Shown: positions 43,087 to 51,798 of the stretch, in pieces
Layout of the letters: every line of letters begins with the position of its first letter
How positions within the stretch are numbered: the first letter of the stretch is position 1
NCBI RefSeq assembly: GCF_046569695.1
Contig: NZ_JBKHUI010000001.1
Span: 186,001 to 250,000 of the forward strand
Source of the DNA: Kluyvera sp046569695
GTDB lineage: Bacteria > Pseudomonadota > Gammaproteobacteria > Enterobacterales > Enterobacteriaceae
Reading direction: 5' to 3'
DNA: 64,000 nucleotides
Program-made: the position numbers and the translations under genes
The notes under the pieces: model-generated
What the model was told of the DNA's origin: nothing
Databases searched by the model: none
The model's input: the letters and a program-made list of their open reading frames with translations, nothing else

Positions 43087-44429
43087 GTCCCTAACTCCTG
43101 AAAGCGCGCCAATACCTGGCGCACAAAGTGGTCCGCGCTACCGACAGCGTTTGCCGGGTCCAGTAGCTGCGTAAGTTGCTCTGGAGAAAGATGCTGGCTC
43201 ACCAGCGGATCGTTTTCCAGCAGCGGTCGTAACGGGCAATCAAGCGCAATCGCCCGGTGGCAAATCGTTTCAATCAGATGGTGAGCATCGGCTTTACCGA
43301 GATGCGCCGCCAGCGCCTGGGTGACCGATTCCGCCATCACCAGACCGTGAGTGATATCCAGGTTATCGCGCATTTTTTGCGTATTAACCTGCATCCCTTT
43401 TACCAGATATTCGCTGTTTTCCAGCACCCCGCCCGCCAACATTATCAGTTGCGGCAGCGTTTCCCATTCTGCCTGCCAGCCGCCCAGCGCGCGTTCGTGC
43501 TGTTGAATCTGGCTGGCATACAGCGTTGCCATCAGCCCCGGCACTCTGGTCACCGCTGCCAGAATCGCGGCGCAGCTCACCGGGTTACGTTTATGCGGCA
43601 TCGCGGAGGAACCACCGCGCCCTTCGGCTATCGGTTCGCTCACTTCCGCCACTTCCGTTTGCATCATTAAGGCAAAGTCATTGGCAAATTTGCCCAGCGT
43701 CCCGCACAGCCCGGCGTACCAGCTCGCTAGCTCAATCAACCGGTCCCGCTGGCTATGCCACGGCGTATCGGGAAGCGTCAGGTTCAGTTGAGCAGCCAGC
43801 GCCTGTGCGACTTCCGGCCCCTTCTCTTTTAGCGATGCCAGCGTGCCCGCCGCGCCGCCGAACTGCAGCGCCAGTACCCGCGAACGCATCTGTACCAGGC
43901 GTTCCTGCCAGCGTAGTAACGCATCCAGCGTACCCGCCAGTTTCAGACCGTAGGTAATAGGCAGCGCATGCTGCATCCAGGTTCGCCCTGGCAGCAGCGT
44001 GTGCTGATGACGCTTCACCTGTTCCGCCAGCACGCGGATCAGCTGCGCAAGCCGTGTTTCCGTTTCGCCAAGCGCCTGCTGGAGCTGGAGCATCAATCCC
44101 GTATCAATGGCATCCTGGCTGGTCGCCCCCCAATGGACGTAGCGGGCGGCATCCGTATCGGTATTTTTCACCCGCTGGGTGAGCTGTTTAACCAGCGGGA
44201 TCGCCAGATTACCCGCGTTCGCTGCCGAAGCGGCCAGCGCCGGAAGGTCGATAAGCGATACCCGGCAGGCAGCGGATATCGGTGCGACCGCCGCATCAGG
44301 GATCACGCCGCAGCGCGCCTGCGCCGTCGCCAGAGCGGCTTCAAAATCCAGCATCCCCTGAACGAGACGTTCATCGCTGAAGATGTCCGTTAATGCTTCA
44401 GTGCGCAATAGCGGGGTCAACACACTCAT
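43083..44429 (-). CDS. pcaB: 3-Carboxy-cis,cis-muconate cycloisomerase PcaB
   Basis: 448 residues, cyclises 3-carboxymuconate to 4-carboxymuconolactone. Fumarase/aspartase superfamily: the GGSSAMPHKRNPVSC signature holds the catalytic Ser loop, with HWGATSQD upstream. Typical class-II cycloisomerase length. It starts 9 bp after the pcaF stop. Confidence 0.94.
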   Translation of the reverse strand: MSVLTPLLRTEALTDIFSDERLVQGMLDFEAALATAQARCGVIPDAAVAPISAACRVSLIDLPALAASAANAGNLAIPLVKQLTQRVKNTDTDAARYVHWGATSQDAIDTGLMLQLQQALGETETRLAQLIRVLAEQVKRHQHTLLPGRTWMQHALPITYGLKLAGTLDALLRWQERLVQMRSRVLALQFGGAAGTLASLKEKGPEVAQALAAQLNLTLPDTPWHSQRDRLIELASWYAGLCGTLGKFANDFALMMQTEVAEVSEPIAEGRGGSSAMPHKRNPVSCAAILAAVTRVPGLMATLYASQIQQHERALGGWQAEWETLPQLIMLAGGVLENSEYLVKGMQVNTQKMRDNLDITHGLVMAESVTQALAAHLGKADAHHLIETICHRAIALDCPLRPLLENDPLVSQHLSPEQLTQLLDPANAVGSADHFVRQVLARFQELGT

Positions 44430-44438
44430 TCCAGCTCC

Positions 44439-45641
44439 TTATACGCGTTCAATAATCAGCGCGATCCCCTGGCCTACGCCGATACACATGGTGCAGAGCG
44501 CATAGCGCCCACCGGTACGACGCAGTTGGTAGGCGGCGGTCATCGCCAGCCGCCCACCCGACGCCCCCAGCGGATGGCCCAGCGCAATCGCCCCGCCGTG
44601 CGGGTTGACGTGCGCGGCATCGTCCGGCAGCCCTAAATCACGCAGTACCGCCAGCGCCTGCGCGGCGAAGGCTTCATTCAACTCGATAACATCCATCTGC
44701 GCCAGCGTTAACCCGGTTTGCGCCAGGACTTTACGCACCGCCGGTGCCGGGCCAAAGCCCATGATGCGCGGCGCCACGCCGGCGGTGGCGATACCCACCA
44801 CACGTGCCAGCGGCTGTAAATCGTTCTGCGTCATCGCCAGTTCACTCGCCAGCAGTAGCGCACAGGCACCGTCGTTAACGCCGGAGGCATTGCCTGCCGT
44901 AACGGTGGCATCAGGGCGCACCACGCCTCTTAATTTTGCCAGCGCCTCAAGCGAAGTGCTGCGCGGGTGCTCATCCTGGCTAAAAATCAGCGGTTCACCT
45001 TTGCGCTGCGGGATGTGCACCGGAATTAATTCATCATTAAACACACCGTTGGCCTGCGCCAGCGCGGTACGCTGCTGGCTACGTAGAGCAAACGCGTCCT
45101 GATCCGCACGGGCAATGGCAAAATCGATCGCCACGTTCTCCGCCGTTTCCGGCATTGAGTCCACGCCGTAGCGCGCTTTCATCTGGCTATTAATAAAACG
45201 CCAGCCGATGGTGGTGTCTTCCATCTTCATGCTACGGCTGTAGGCACTTTCCGCTTTACCCATCACAAACGGCGCGCGCGACATACTCTCTACGCCGCCT
45301 GCGATCATCAACTGCGTTTCGCCGCTTTTAATCGCCCGCGCCGCCACGCCAATGGCGTCCAGGCTGGAACCACAAAGTCGGTTAATGGTGGTGCCTGGTA
45401 CCGTTTCCGGCAGCCCGGCCAGCAGCAGCGCCATACGCGCGACGTTGCGGTTATCCTCACCCGCCTGGTTGGCGCAGCCGTAAATCACGTCGTCGATACG
45501 TGCCGGGTCTAGCCCACGGTTGCGCTCAATAAGGGCTTTCAGCGGCAGCGCCGCCAGATCGTCCGCGCGAACGCTTGCCAGAGTACCACCAAAACGACCG
45601 AACGGAGTGCGGACCGCGTCGCAGATAAATGCTTGATTCAT
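44439..45641 (-). CDS. pcaF: 3-Oxoadipyl-CoA thiolase PcaF
   Basis: Cleaves 3-oxoadipyl-CoA to succinyl-CoA and acetyl-CoA. 400 residues from the second ATG (45641), chosen because AAGGA is 6 bases from it and only 3 from the ATG at 45644. Thiolase signatures: active cysteine in LCGSSLDAIG, the GHPLGASGGR loop with its histidine, and CIGVGQG near the C-terminus. It could also be called PaaJ-like, but its place in pcaIJFBDC supports PcaF. Confidence 0.94.
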   Translation of the reverse strand: MNQAFICDAVRTPFGRFGGTLASVRADDLAALPLKALIERNRGLDPARIDDVIYGCANQAGEDNRNVARMALLLAGLPETVPGTTINRLCGSSLDAIGVAARAIKSGETQLMIAGGVESMSRAPFVMGKAESAYSRSMKMEDTTIGWRFINSQMKARYGVDSMPETAENVAIDFAIARADQDAFALRSQQRTALAQANGVFNDELIPVHIPQRKGEPLIFSQDEHPRSTSLEALAKLRGVVRPDATVTAGNASGVNDGACALLLASELAMTQNDLQPLARVVGIATAGVAPRIMGFGPAPAVRKVLAQTGLTLAQMDVIELNEAFAAQALAVLRDLGLPDDAAHVNPHGGAIALGHPLGASGGRLAMTAAYQLRRTGGRYALCTMCIGVGQGIALIIERV

Positions 45642-45650
45642 CATTGTTCC

Positions 45651-46307
45651 TTAAGCGATTTCCGCTACGGCGTTATAGGAAAGCGTTACCGGGGTAATTC
45701 GCTGTAATTCTTCAAAAGAGAGACCGTTAAAAATTTCGCGTACCACTGGGCCGCTGACGGTAATGTCGATCACGGCCAGGTCGGTATAGATGCGGCTAAC
45801 GCAGCCTACGCCGGTGAGCGGATAGGTGCAGTGCTCAACCAGCTTGCACTCGCCGTCGCGCGTGAGGTGGTCCATCATCACAAAGACCTGACGCGCGCCA
45901 ACGGCTAAGTCCATCGCGCCGCCCACCGCAGGAATGGAGTCCGGCGCGCCCGTGCTCCAGTTGGCGAGGTCGCCCGAAGCGGAAACCTGATAGGCACCCA
46001 GTACGCAAATATCGAGGTGGCCGCCGCGCATCATGGCGAACGAGTCGCCGTGGTGGAAGTAGCAACCGCCCTGCAGTAAGGTCACAAACTCTTTACCGGC
46101 GTTAATCAACTCCGGGTCTTCTTCCCCCGACGCGGGCTTCGGCCCCATGCCCAGCAGGCCATTTTCGCTGTGCAGGAACACTTCTTTATCCGTCGGCAGG
46201 TAGTTGGCGATGCGCGTCGGCAGGCCGATGCCTAAGTTGACGTAGGCCCCTTCCGGGATATCCTGCGCCACACGTTTAGCCATATCGTCACGAGAGAGTT
46301 TTTGCAT
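45651..46307 (-). CDS. pcaJ: 3-Oxoadipate CoA-transferase subunit B PcaJ
   Basis: 218 residues from the second ATG (46307), 6 bases from AAGGAG; the ATG at 46310 is 3 bases away. It transfers CoA from succinyl-CoA to 3-oxoadipate. The class I CoA-transferase beta subunit is recognised by VNLGIGLPTRIANYL, the active-site glutamate in SENGLLGMGP and GGAMDLAVGAR. It starts 10 bp after the pcaI stop. Confidence 0.94.
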   Translation of the reverse strand: MQKLSRDDMAKRVAQDIPEGAYVNLGIGLPTRIANYLPTDKEVFLHSENGLLGMGPKPASGEEDPELINAGKEFVTLLQGGCYFHHGDSFAMMRGGHLDICVLGAYQVSASGDLANWSTGAPDSIPAVGGAMDLAVGARQVFVMMDHLTRDGECKLVEHCTYPLTGVGCVSRIYTDLAVIDITVSGPVVREIFNGLSFEELQRITPVTLSYNAVAEIA

Positions 46308-46317
46308 CATGGGCTCC

Positions 46318-47007
46318 TTAGGCGCGCTGTGCCTGGACGTTGAGGTTTTCCAGCGAGAAAACGCGCTGCACAAAAATACCTGGCGTGACGACGTTCTCCG
46401 GATCAAGTTCTCCCAGCGCCACTAAATTAGTCACTTCGGCAATCGTCGTTTTCGCGGCGGTAGCCATGATTGGCCCGAAGTTACGCGCCGCTTTGCGGTA
46501 CACCAGGTTGCCCCAGCGGTCGCCCTGATGGGCTTTGATCAACGCAAAGTCCGCTTTAATTGGGTATTCCAGAACATAGTGGCGACCGTCGATTTCCCGC
46601 GTCTCTTTGCCTTCCGCCAGCGGCGTGCCGTAGCCCGTCGGGGTGAAAATTGCCCCTAGCCCTGCGCCTGCGGCCTGTATACGCGCCGCCAGGTTACCCT
46701 GCGGCACCAGCTCAAGCTCCACTTTGCCGCGGCGATACAGGTCATCAAAAATCTGCGAATCGACCTGGCGTGGGAATGAACAGATCATCTTGCGAACGCG
46801 CCCGGCTTTCAGCAGCGCCGCGAGACCAATTTCACCGTTACCGGCATTATTGTTGATGATGGTCAGGTCACGCGCACCCTGCTCAATCAACGCATCAATC
46901 AGCTGCGTCGGCTGCCCGGCAGGCCCAAAGCCGCCAATCATTATTGTCGCCCCGTCGTGGATACCCGCAACGGCATCGGTCAGCGTCGACACACTTTTAT
47001 CGATCAT
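46318..47007 (-). CDS. pcaI: 3-Oxoadipate CoA-transferase subunit A PcaI
   Basis: 229 residues from ATG 47007 (MIDKSVSTL). Alpha subunit of the same transferase, with the conserved GGFGPAGQPTQLIDAL near residue 25 and INNNAGNGEIGL. First gene of pcaIJFBDC. The frame stays open to 47124 but has no start signal there, and the operator box at 47108 lies inside that extension, so the shorter form is preferred. Confidence 0.94.
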   Translation of the reverse strand: MIDKSVSTLTDAVAGIHDGATIMIGGFGPAGQPTQLIDALIEQGARDLTIINNNAGNGEIGLAALLKAGRVRKMICSFPRQVDSQIFDDLYRRGKVELELVPQGNLAARIQAAGAGLGAIFTPTGYGTPLAEGKETREIDGRHYVLEYPIKADFALIKAHQGDRWGNLVYRKAARNFGPIMATAAKTTIAEVTNLVALGELDPENVVTPGIFVQRVFSLENLNVQAQRA

Positions 47008-47023
47008 CAGGTTGCTCCTTGAT

Positions 47024-47038
47024 GTGCGGTTATCGCAC
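47024..47038. promoter_or_regulatory. PcaR-type box 1 (near pcaI)
   Basis: GTGCGGTTATCGCAC agrees with box 3 at 13 of 15 positions and is itself a near palindrome. It is 17 bp before the pcaI start and so would cover the pcaI leader or promoter. Confidence 0.7.
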
Positions 47039-47088
47039 TTATATTCGTTGTTCGCCCAAAATGTGACCCGCTTAACGATGCCGGTCAA

Positions 47089-47103
47089 GGGCGATAATCG
47101 AAA
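47089..47103. promoter_or_regulatory. PcaR-type box 2
   Basis: GGGCGATAATCGAAA agrees with box 3 at 12 of 15 positions. It is 5 bp from box 3, suggesting a cooperative pair between the divergent genes. Confidence 0.6.
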
Positions 47104-47107
47104 TATG

Positions 47108-47122
47108 GTGCGATTATCGAAC
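47108..47122. promoter_or_regulatory. PcaR-type box 3 (consensus match)
   Basis: GTGCGATTATCGAAC is exactly the reverse complement of GTTCGATAATCGCAC, the 15-bp site I know for Pseudomonas PcaR. It lies between pcaR and pcaI, 54 bp before the pcaR start. Confidence 0.8.
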
Positions 47123-47175
47123 ATCGTGTATGTTTAGCTGAAGAATGTGATCGGCGGCATAAACGGAGAGAAAAA

Positions 47176-47982
47176 GTGGAGAAACATCCAGACGATATTT
47201 TGACGGGCGACAGCGACCCGTTTAAAGGTGACCCAAACTTTATGGCTTCGCTGGCGCGTGGGCTGGAGGTGATTCAGGCCTTTACGCCGCAGCGTCGGGT
47301 GCTGTCGATTTCACAGATCAGCCAGAAGACGGGTATTCCGCGTGCAGCGGTGCGCCGCTGCTTGTATACGCTGGGCAAGCTCGGATTTGTCTATGCGGAA
47401 GACGGCAAAAACTTTCAGCTGCGCCCGCGAATTTTATCCCTCGGCCACGCGTGGTTAGCCTCAACGCCGCTGGCGCGTTCGGCGCAACCGGTGCTACGGC
47501 ATTTGAGTGAAATGCTCAATGAGTCCTGTTCAATAGCGACCCTCGACGGCGACGATATTTTGTATATCGCCCGCGCCTCCAGTTCGCGCATTATGACTAT
47601 CGATCTCGATATCGGCAGTCGCCTGCCCGCATGGTCAACCTCGATGGGACGCGTGCTGCTGAGCTATCAGCCGGAAGAGAAGCTTAACGACATGCTGGCT
47701 CGCATCACCATGATTCGCTATACCCCGCAGACTATTTCATCCGTTGCCAAACTGCGTAGCGAACTGAAGGCGGTTCGTCAGCAGGGATATGCGTTAAACG
47801 ACCAGGAGTTAGAGATGGGCCTGCGTTCACTGGCGGTGCCGCTGTTTAACCCGCAGGGACACGTAGAAGCGGCATTGAACGTTGGGGTGCATGCCGGGCA
47901 GGTTTCCGCCGCTGAACTGTTAGAGCGAGTATTGCCGGAACTACAAAAGGCGGCTACTGAATTGAGTTTGCTGCTGCGCTAG
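47176..47982 (+). CDS. pcaR: PcaR/PcaU-type IclR family regulator
   Basis: 268 residues starting with GTG at 47176 (VEKHPDD), behind GGAGAGAAAAA. The IclR winged helix lies at about 23-85 (FMASLARGLEVIQAFTP; ISQISQKTGIPRAAVRRCLYTL). The GAF-like effector domain follows (CSIATLDGDDILYIAR; LPAWSTSMGRVLLSY; YALNDQELEMGLRSLAVPL). It is divergent from pcaIJFBDC, with three consensus boxes between. By analogy it responds to 3-oxoadipate or protocatechuate. Its 3' end overlaps smrA by 4 bp (convergent). Confidence 0.9.
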   Translation: MEKHPDDILTGDSDPFKGDPNFMASLARGLEVIQAFTPQRRVLSISQISQKTGIPRAAVRRCLYTLGKLGFVYAEDGKNFQLRPRILSLGHAWLASTPLARSAQPVLRHLSEMLNESCSIATLDGDDILYIARASSSRIMTIDLDIGSRLPAWSTSMGRVLLSYQPEEKLNDMLARITMIRYTPQTISSVAKLRSELKAVRQQGYALNDQELEMGLRSLAVPLFNPQGHVEAALNVGVHAGQVSAAELLERVLPELQKAATELSLLLR

Positions 47983-48542
47983 CGGCTACGTTTGGCGTGG
48001 CGCTCCCAGTTTTCCTGTTTTGCCGCCTCCGATTTACGCAACGCAACATAGCACGCGCCGCTGCCGCCATGATGCGGTAGCGCGCTGCAAAATGCCTGTA
48101 CGTTATCGAATTCGGTCAACCAACGGGCCAGGTAGCTGCGAATGATATTGGCGTGAGCGTTATCCGTTTTGCCTTTGCCGTGAATAATCAGCACATTACG
48201 CAGATTCTCTTTTTGCGCCTGGTGGATAAAGGCATACAGACTCTGGCGGCACTTTTCGACCGGTTGATGCAGCAGGTTGAGACTGGCCTGTTGGCCATAC
48301 TTACCTAGCCGAAGTTTATCCAGCACGCCAGTTTGCAGCCCTTCGCGTTTAAACTCCAGCGGCGTGGCGAGCGGGACGATATCCAGAAAACCGGTGGTGA
48401 GAAAATTATCGAGCTGCAGCGTATCTATCTGCTGCCGGGCGCGAGTATTACGGGCAGGTTGCCAGTGAACATCATGGCACTGCTTCAGCGGCTGGACATC
48501 CTCCATGGCGTCAAGAAACAGCGATTTGTCGTCAAGATTCAT
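47979..48542 (-). CDS. smrA: Smr-domain protein SmrA
   Basis: 187 residues, the E. coli SmrA (YdaL) length and closely similar. The C-terminal Smr nuclease domain is marked by LRNVLIIHGKGK and HHGGSGACYVALRK, the loop and strand that carry the DNA-nicking activity in this family. The N-terminal half (DDKSLFLDAMEDVQPL) is specific to SmrA. It is convergent with pcaR and overlaps it by 4 bp. Confidence 0.93.
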   Translation of the reverse strand: MNLDDKSLFLDAMEDVQPLKQCHDVHWQPARNTRARQQIDTLQLDNFLTTGFLDIVPLATPLEFKREGLQTGVLDKLRLGKYGQQASLNLLHQPVEKCRQSLYAFIHQAQKENLRNVLIIHGKGKTDNAHANIIRSYLARWLTEFDNVQAFCSALPHHGGSGACYVALRKSEAAKQENWERHAKRSR

Positions 48543-48735
48543 GAGTCGTCCCCTTCATTACGTCTGGCGCATACTATAGCCGGGTCGCCGGGCGGGCTCA
48601 ATGCGTTGTCGGTACGTTGTCGGCATTCTCATCACTCAAATATCTTCATTCAAAACCCATTATTTATTTGAATAAATTAATGTGTGCTTAAACATTGTAT
48701 ATCGAAAGTTAATTTTTGGTTCGCGTTGCTAATAC

Positions 48736-48749
48736 GTGAAATAAATCAC
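48736..48749 (+). promoter_or_regulatory. CRP-like site upstream of mcaS
   Basis: GTGAAATAAATCAC is a symmetric GTGA-N6-TCAC core centred near 48742.5, about 53 bp before the proposed McaS start. CRP dependence of McaS is known in E. coli. The spacing here is not one of the two optimal positions, so the start point may be a few bases off. Confidence 0.6.
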
Positions 48750-48795
48750 CAAGAATTATCTGGAAAATTAACGCGAACCCGTTATAAATAGTAAT

Positions 48796-48886
48796 ACCCG
48801 CTGTTCGGAGCAAAAGTGGGCAACAGTACGGATACAATTGTGTGGTTGCTGCGGGGTCTGGCGATGTCGACAGACCCCGATTTTTA
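48796..48886 (+). ncRNA. mcaS: McaS small regulatory RNA
   Basis: About 91 nt. The 3' part (GGGTCTGGCGATGTCGACAGACCCC) is nearly the E. coli McaS terminator stem-loop, and the centre (TACGGATACAATTGTGTGG) resembles its CGGATGCACTGCTGTGTG. The 5' hairpin CCCGCT to AGTGGG replaces CCGGC to GCCGG. A -10 TATAAA at 48783 gives a start near 48796. Stem GGGGTCTG (48853-48860) / CAGACCCC (48871-48878) is followed by GATTTTTA. In E. coli mcaS also lies next to smrA (ydaL). It base-pairs with csgD, flhD and pgaA mRNAs there. Confidence 0.85.
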
Positions 48887-49130
48887 TTCTACAACACGCA
48901 TGAAAATCACCATTAGCCATGATTTTCAATGCATTACTTATAATTCTCAGTCATAGCGTTATATTATCGCGCACCTCGCTGTTATTTATCTCTCTATTTA
49001 TCCACTCTTTCCTGAAGATAATAAACAATCCTCTTAATTTATGGGGTTACACATCTGAGGTATAGAGAACGTTCGCATTCACATGGTATGGTGGAGTATA
49101 GGAATAATTCATTTCAATGAGAGCGTACTG

Positions 49131-49646
49131 ATGCTGACTTTGCTCGAAGATAAAATTGCTACACCGGTTGGGCCGCTATGGATCCTTTGCGACGAAAATT
49201 TTCACCTGCGGGCAATTGAGTGGGAAGAACATAGCGATCGCATGGAGCAGTTACTGGACATTCATTACCGTCAGCAGGGCTATACCAGAGTGGCTTCGCG
49301 TAACCCGGGTGGACTCAGCCAGAAACTTGCAGACTATTTTGAGGGAGATCTTGCCATTATTGACTCGTTACCAACGGCAACCGGCGGCACGGATTTCCAG
49401 CGTGAAGTGTGGCAGACCTTACGCACCATCCCCTGCGGGCAGGTCATGCACTACGGCCAGCTCGCCGAACAACTCGGTCGCCCAGGCGCGGCGCGGGCGG
49501 TGGGTGCAGCTAACGGTTCGAACCCCGTCAGCATTGTCGTGCCATGCCATCGCGTGATTGGCCGCAACGGCACCATGACCGGCTACGCGGGCGGCGTACA
49601 GCGTAAAGAGTGGCTTCTGCGCCATGAAGGCTACCTGCTACTTTGA
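49131..49646 (+). CDS. ogt: Methylated-DNA-protein cysteine methyltransferase Ogt
   Basis: Removes alkyl groups from O6-alkylguanine and O4-alkylthymine by a suicide mechanism. 171 residues, as in E. coli, from ATG 49131 (MLTLLEDK). The methyl-acceptor Cys139 is in VPCHRVIG, and the helix-turn-helix CGQVMHYGQLAEQLGRPGAARAVG binds DNA. An upstream ATG at 49083 has no better start signal. It is followed by fnr 197 bp on. Confidence 0.95.
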   Translation: MLTLLEDKIATPVGPLWILCDENFHLRAIEWEEHSDRMEQLLDIHYRQQGYTRVASRNPGGLSQKLADYFEGDLAIIDSLPTATGGTDFQREVWQTLRTIPCGQVMHYGQLAEQLGRPGAARAVGAANGSNPVSIVVPCHRVIGRNGTMTGYAGGVQRKEWLLRHEGYLLL

Positions 49647-49706
49647 TTTTCTGTGCCTTATAACCGGGGTGACAACATCCCCTTTCATAATCGCACCTAA
49701 AAATTA

Positions 49707-49720
49707 TTGATTTATATCAA
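49707..49720 (+). promoter_or_regulatory. FNR box 1 upstream of fnr
   Basis: TTGATTTATATCAA is a perfect TTGAT-N4-ATCAA site between ogt and fnr, 123 bp before the fnr start. Confidence 0.75.
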
Positions 49721-49809
49721 TAAGATAATCCTCAATGGGAACTATCCCTTTTTAATATTGGGTGAATCCCTATGCCGAGACTTACCTGCTCCATAAAAAG
49801 ATGTTAAAA

Positions 49810-49823
49810 TTGACTAATATCAA
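49810..49823 (+). promoter_or_regulatory. FNR box 2, autoregulatory
   Basis: TTGACTAATATCAA sits 20 bp before the fnr start and matches the site in E. coli where FNR represses its own gene. Two boxes in the leader suggest tight anaerobic self-control. Confidence 0.8.
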
Positions 49824-49842
49824 TTACGGCTTGAGCAGACCT

Positions 49843-50595
49843 ATGATCCCGGAAAAGAGAATTATACGACGCATTCAGTCTGGCGGTTGCGCTATCCATT
49901 GTCAGGATTGCAGCATCAGCCAGCTTTGCATCCCGTTCACTCTTAATGAGCATGAGCTTGATCAGCTGGATAATATTATCGAGCGCAAAAAGCCCATCCA
50001 GAAAGGGCAAACCCTTTTCAAGGCCGGTGATGAACTGAAGTCTCTGTACGCCATTCGCTCCGGTACTATCAAGAGCTATACCATCACCGAACAGGGTGAT
50101 GAGCAGATTACGGGCTTCCATCTGGCCGGTGATTTAGTGGGCTTTGATGCCATCGGGACAGGTCACCACCCTAGCTTTGCTCAGGCGCTGGAAACCTCAA
50201 TGGTTTGTGAGATCCCGTTCGAAACGCTGGATGATTTGTCCGGTAAGATGCCGAACCTGCGCCAGCAGATGATGCGTCTGATGAGCGGTGAGATAAAAGG
50301 CGATCAGGATATGATCCTGCTGCTGTCGAAGAAAAATGCGGAAGAGCGTCTGGCCGCCTTTATCTACAACCTGTCACGTCGTTTTGCGCAGCGCGGCTTT
50401 TCTCCTCGTGAGTTCCGCCTGACGATGACCCGCGGTGATATCGGTAACTACCTTGGTCTGACGGTAGAAACCATCAGCCGCCTGCTGGGTCGTTTCCAGA
50501 AAAGCGGCATGCTGGCGGTGAAAGGCAAATACATCACCATCGAAAACAGCGACGCGCTGGCGGTGCTGGCTGGTCATACTCGTAACGTTGCCTGA
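49843..50595 (+). CDS. fnr: FNR, oxygen-sensing global regulator
   Basis: 250 residues from MIPEKRIIRR, nearly identical to E. coli FNR. Cluster ligands C20, C23 and C29 (IHCQDCSISQLC) and C122 (TSMVCEIPF) hold the [4Fe-4S] cluster that is lost with oxygen. The cNMP-like fold spans about 30-150, followed by the dimer helix and the helix-turn-helix LTVETISRLLGRFQKSG. A longer frame upstream overlaps FNR box 2 and is not used. Confidence 0.98.
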   Translation: MIPEKRIIRRIQSGGCAIHCQDCSISQLCIPFTLNEHELDQLDNIIERKKPIQKGQTLFKAGDELKSLYAIRSGTIKSYTITEQGDEQITGFHLAGDLVGFDAIGTGHHPSFAQALETSMVCEIPFETLDDLSGKMPNLRQQMMRLMSGEIKGDQDMILLLSKKNAEERLAAFIYNLSRRFAQRGFSPREFRLTMTRGDIGNYLGLTVETISRLLGRFQKSGMLAVKGKYITIENSDALAVLAGHTRNVA

Positions 50596-50620
50596 TAGGT
50601 TATGCACTTTCCTGCCTAAA

Positions 50621-50645
50621 AGCCCCGAATCTTCGGGGCTTTTTA
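50621..50645 (+). terminator. Terminator after fnr
   Basis: Stem AGCCCCGA (50621-50628) / TCGGGGCT (50633-50640), followed by TTTTTATT. Confidence 0.9.
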
Positions 50646-50825
50646 TTGTGTAACATAGACAAAACGGGCCCGTTTTCCCTCCGCCCAGTCACGCTCAGCG
50701 ATATCTCTTCTGCACATCAAATTTATCCTGTTTATTGATCTGGCGAAGGTTATCCCCTGTTTCATTCTCCATATATGAGTTATCTTTTACTTACAAACTG
50801 TGGTTACAGCTGTAAGGAGACCTGT

Positions 50826-51776
50826 ATGGCCAAGTATCAAAATATGCTCGTTGCTATCGATCCTAACCAGGACGATCAGCCTGCGCTACGCCGTGCCGTT
50901 TATCTGCATCAACGGATTGGCGGTCGCATCAAAGCTTTTTTGCCTATTTACGACTTCTCTTATGAAATGACCACCCTTTTGTCTCCTGACGAGCGCACCG
51001 CAATGCGCCAGGGCGTAATTAGCCAGCGAACCGCATGGATCCGCGAGCAGGCGAAATTCTACCTGGAAGCAGGCGTTCCGCTTGAGATTAAAGTGGTGTG
51101 GCACAATCGGCCATTTGAAGCGATTATCCAGGAGGTCATCAGCGGCGGTCACGACCTGATGCTGAAAATGGCGCACCAGCACGACAAACTCGAGTCGGTC
51201 ATCTTTACGCCTACCGACTGGCATCTGCTGCGTAAATGCCCTTGCCCGGTCTGGATGGTGAAAGACCAACCCTGGCCGGAAGGCGGTAAAGCGCTGGTGG
51301 CCGTCAACCTCGCCAGCGAAGAGGAGTACCACAACGCGCTGAACGAGAAGCTGGTGAAAGAGACAATGGAACTGGCAGAGCAGGTCAACCATACCGAAGT
51401 TCACCTGATCGGTGCTTATCCAGTCACCCCTATCAACATTGCCATCGAACTGCCTGATTTTGATCCAAGCGTCTATAACGATGCCATTCGCGGCCAGCAC
51501 CTGCTGGCGATGAAATCACTGCGTCAGAAATTCAGCATTGATGAGAAGTTCACCCACGTAGAGAAAGGGTTGCCTGAAGAGGTCATCCCGGACTTAGCCG
51601 CGCATCTGGATGCCGGTATCGTGGTGCTGGGCACGGTTGGCCGTACTGGTATTTCGGCGGCGTTCCTGGGCAATACTGCGGAACAGGTCATTGACCATCT
51701 GCGCTGCGATCTGCTGGCTATTAAGCCGAACGATTACCAGACGCCGGTGGAGATGGATGACGAAGAGGACGATTGA
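50826..51776 (+). CDS. uspE: Universal stress protein UspE
   Basis: 316 residues from MAKYQNMLVAIDP, the E. coli UspE length. Two tandem Usp domains (about 1-145 and 150-310). The second has VVLGTVGRTGISAAFLGNTAEQVI, a degenerate nucleotide-binding loop. UspE affects motility, aggregation and stress survival. The true start is ATG 50826 behind AAGGAGA; an upstream frame to 50775 is not needed. Confidence 0.95.
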   Translation: MAKYQNMLVAIDPNQDDQPALRRAVYLHQRIGGRIKAFLPIYDFSYEMTTLLSPDERTAMRQGVISQRTAWIREQAKFYLEAGVPLEIKVVWHNRPFEAIIQEVISGGHDLMLKMAHQHDKLESVIFTPTDWHLLRKCPCPVWMVKDQPWPEGGKALVAVNLASEEEYHNALNEKLVKETMELAEQVNHTEVHLIGAYPVTPINIAIELPDFDPSVYNDAIRGQHLLAMKSLRQKFSIDEKFTHVEKGLPEEVIPDLAAHLDAGIVVLGTVGRTGISAAFLGNTAEQVIDHLRCDLLAIKPNDYQTPVEMDDEEDD

Positions 51777-51798
51777 CGGTCCTGGTGATAGTAATAAA

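Larger units (their letters stand above)
48543..49130. other. smrA-ogt intergenic region
   Basis: 588 bp without a protein gene. It holds the McaS homologue and its CRP-like site in the middle. The right 240 bp, AT-rich, must contain the ogt promoter, and the left end that of smrA. Confidence 0.5.
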
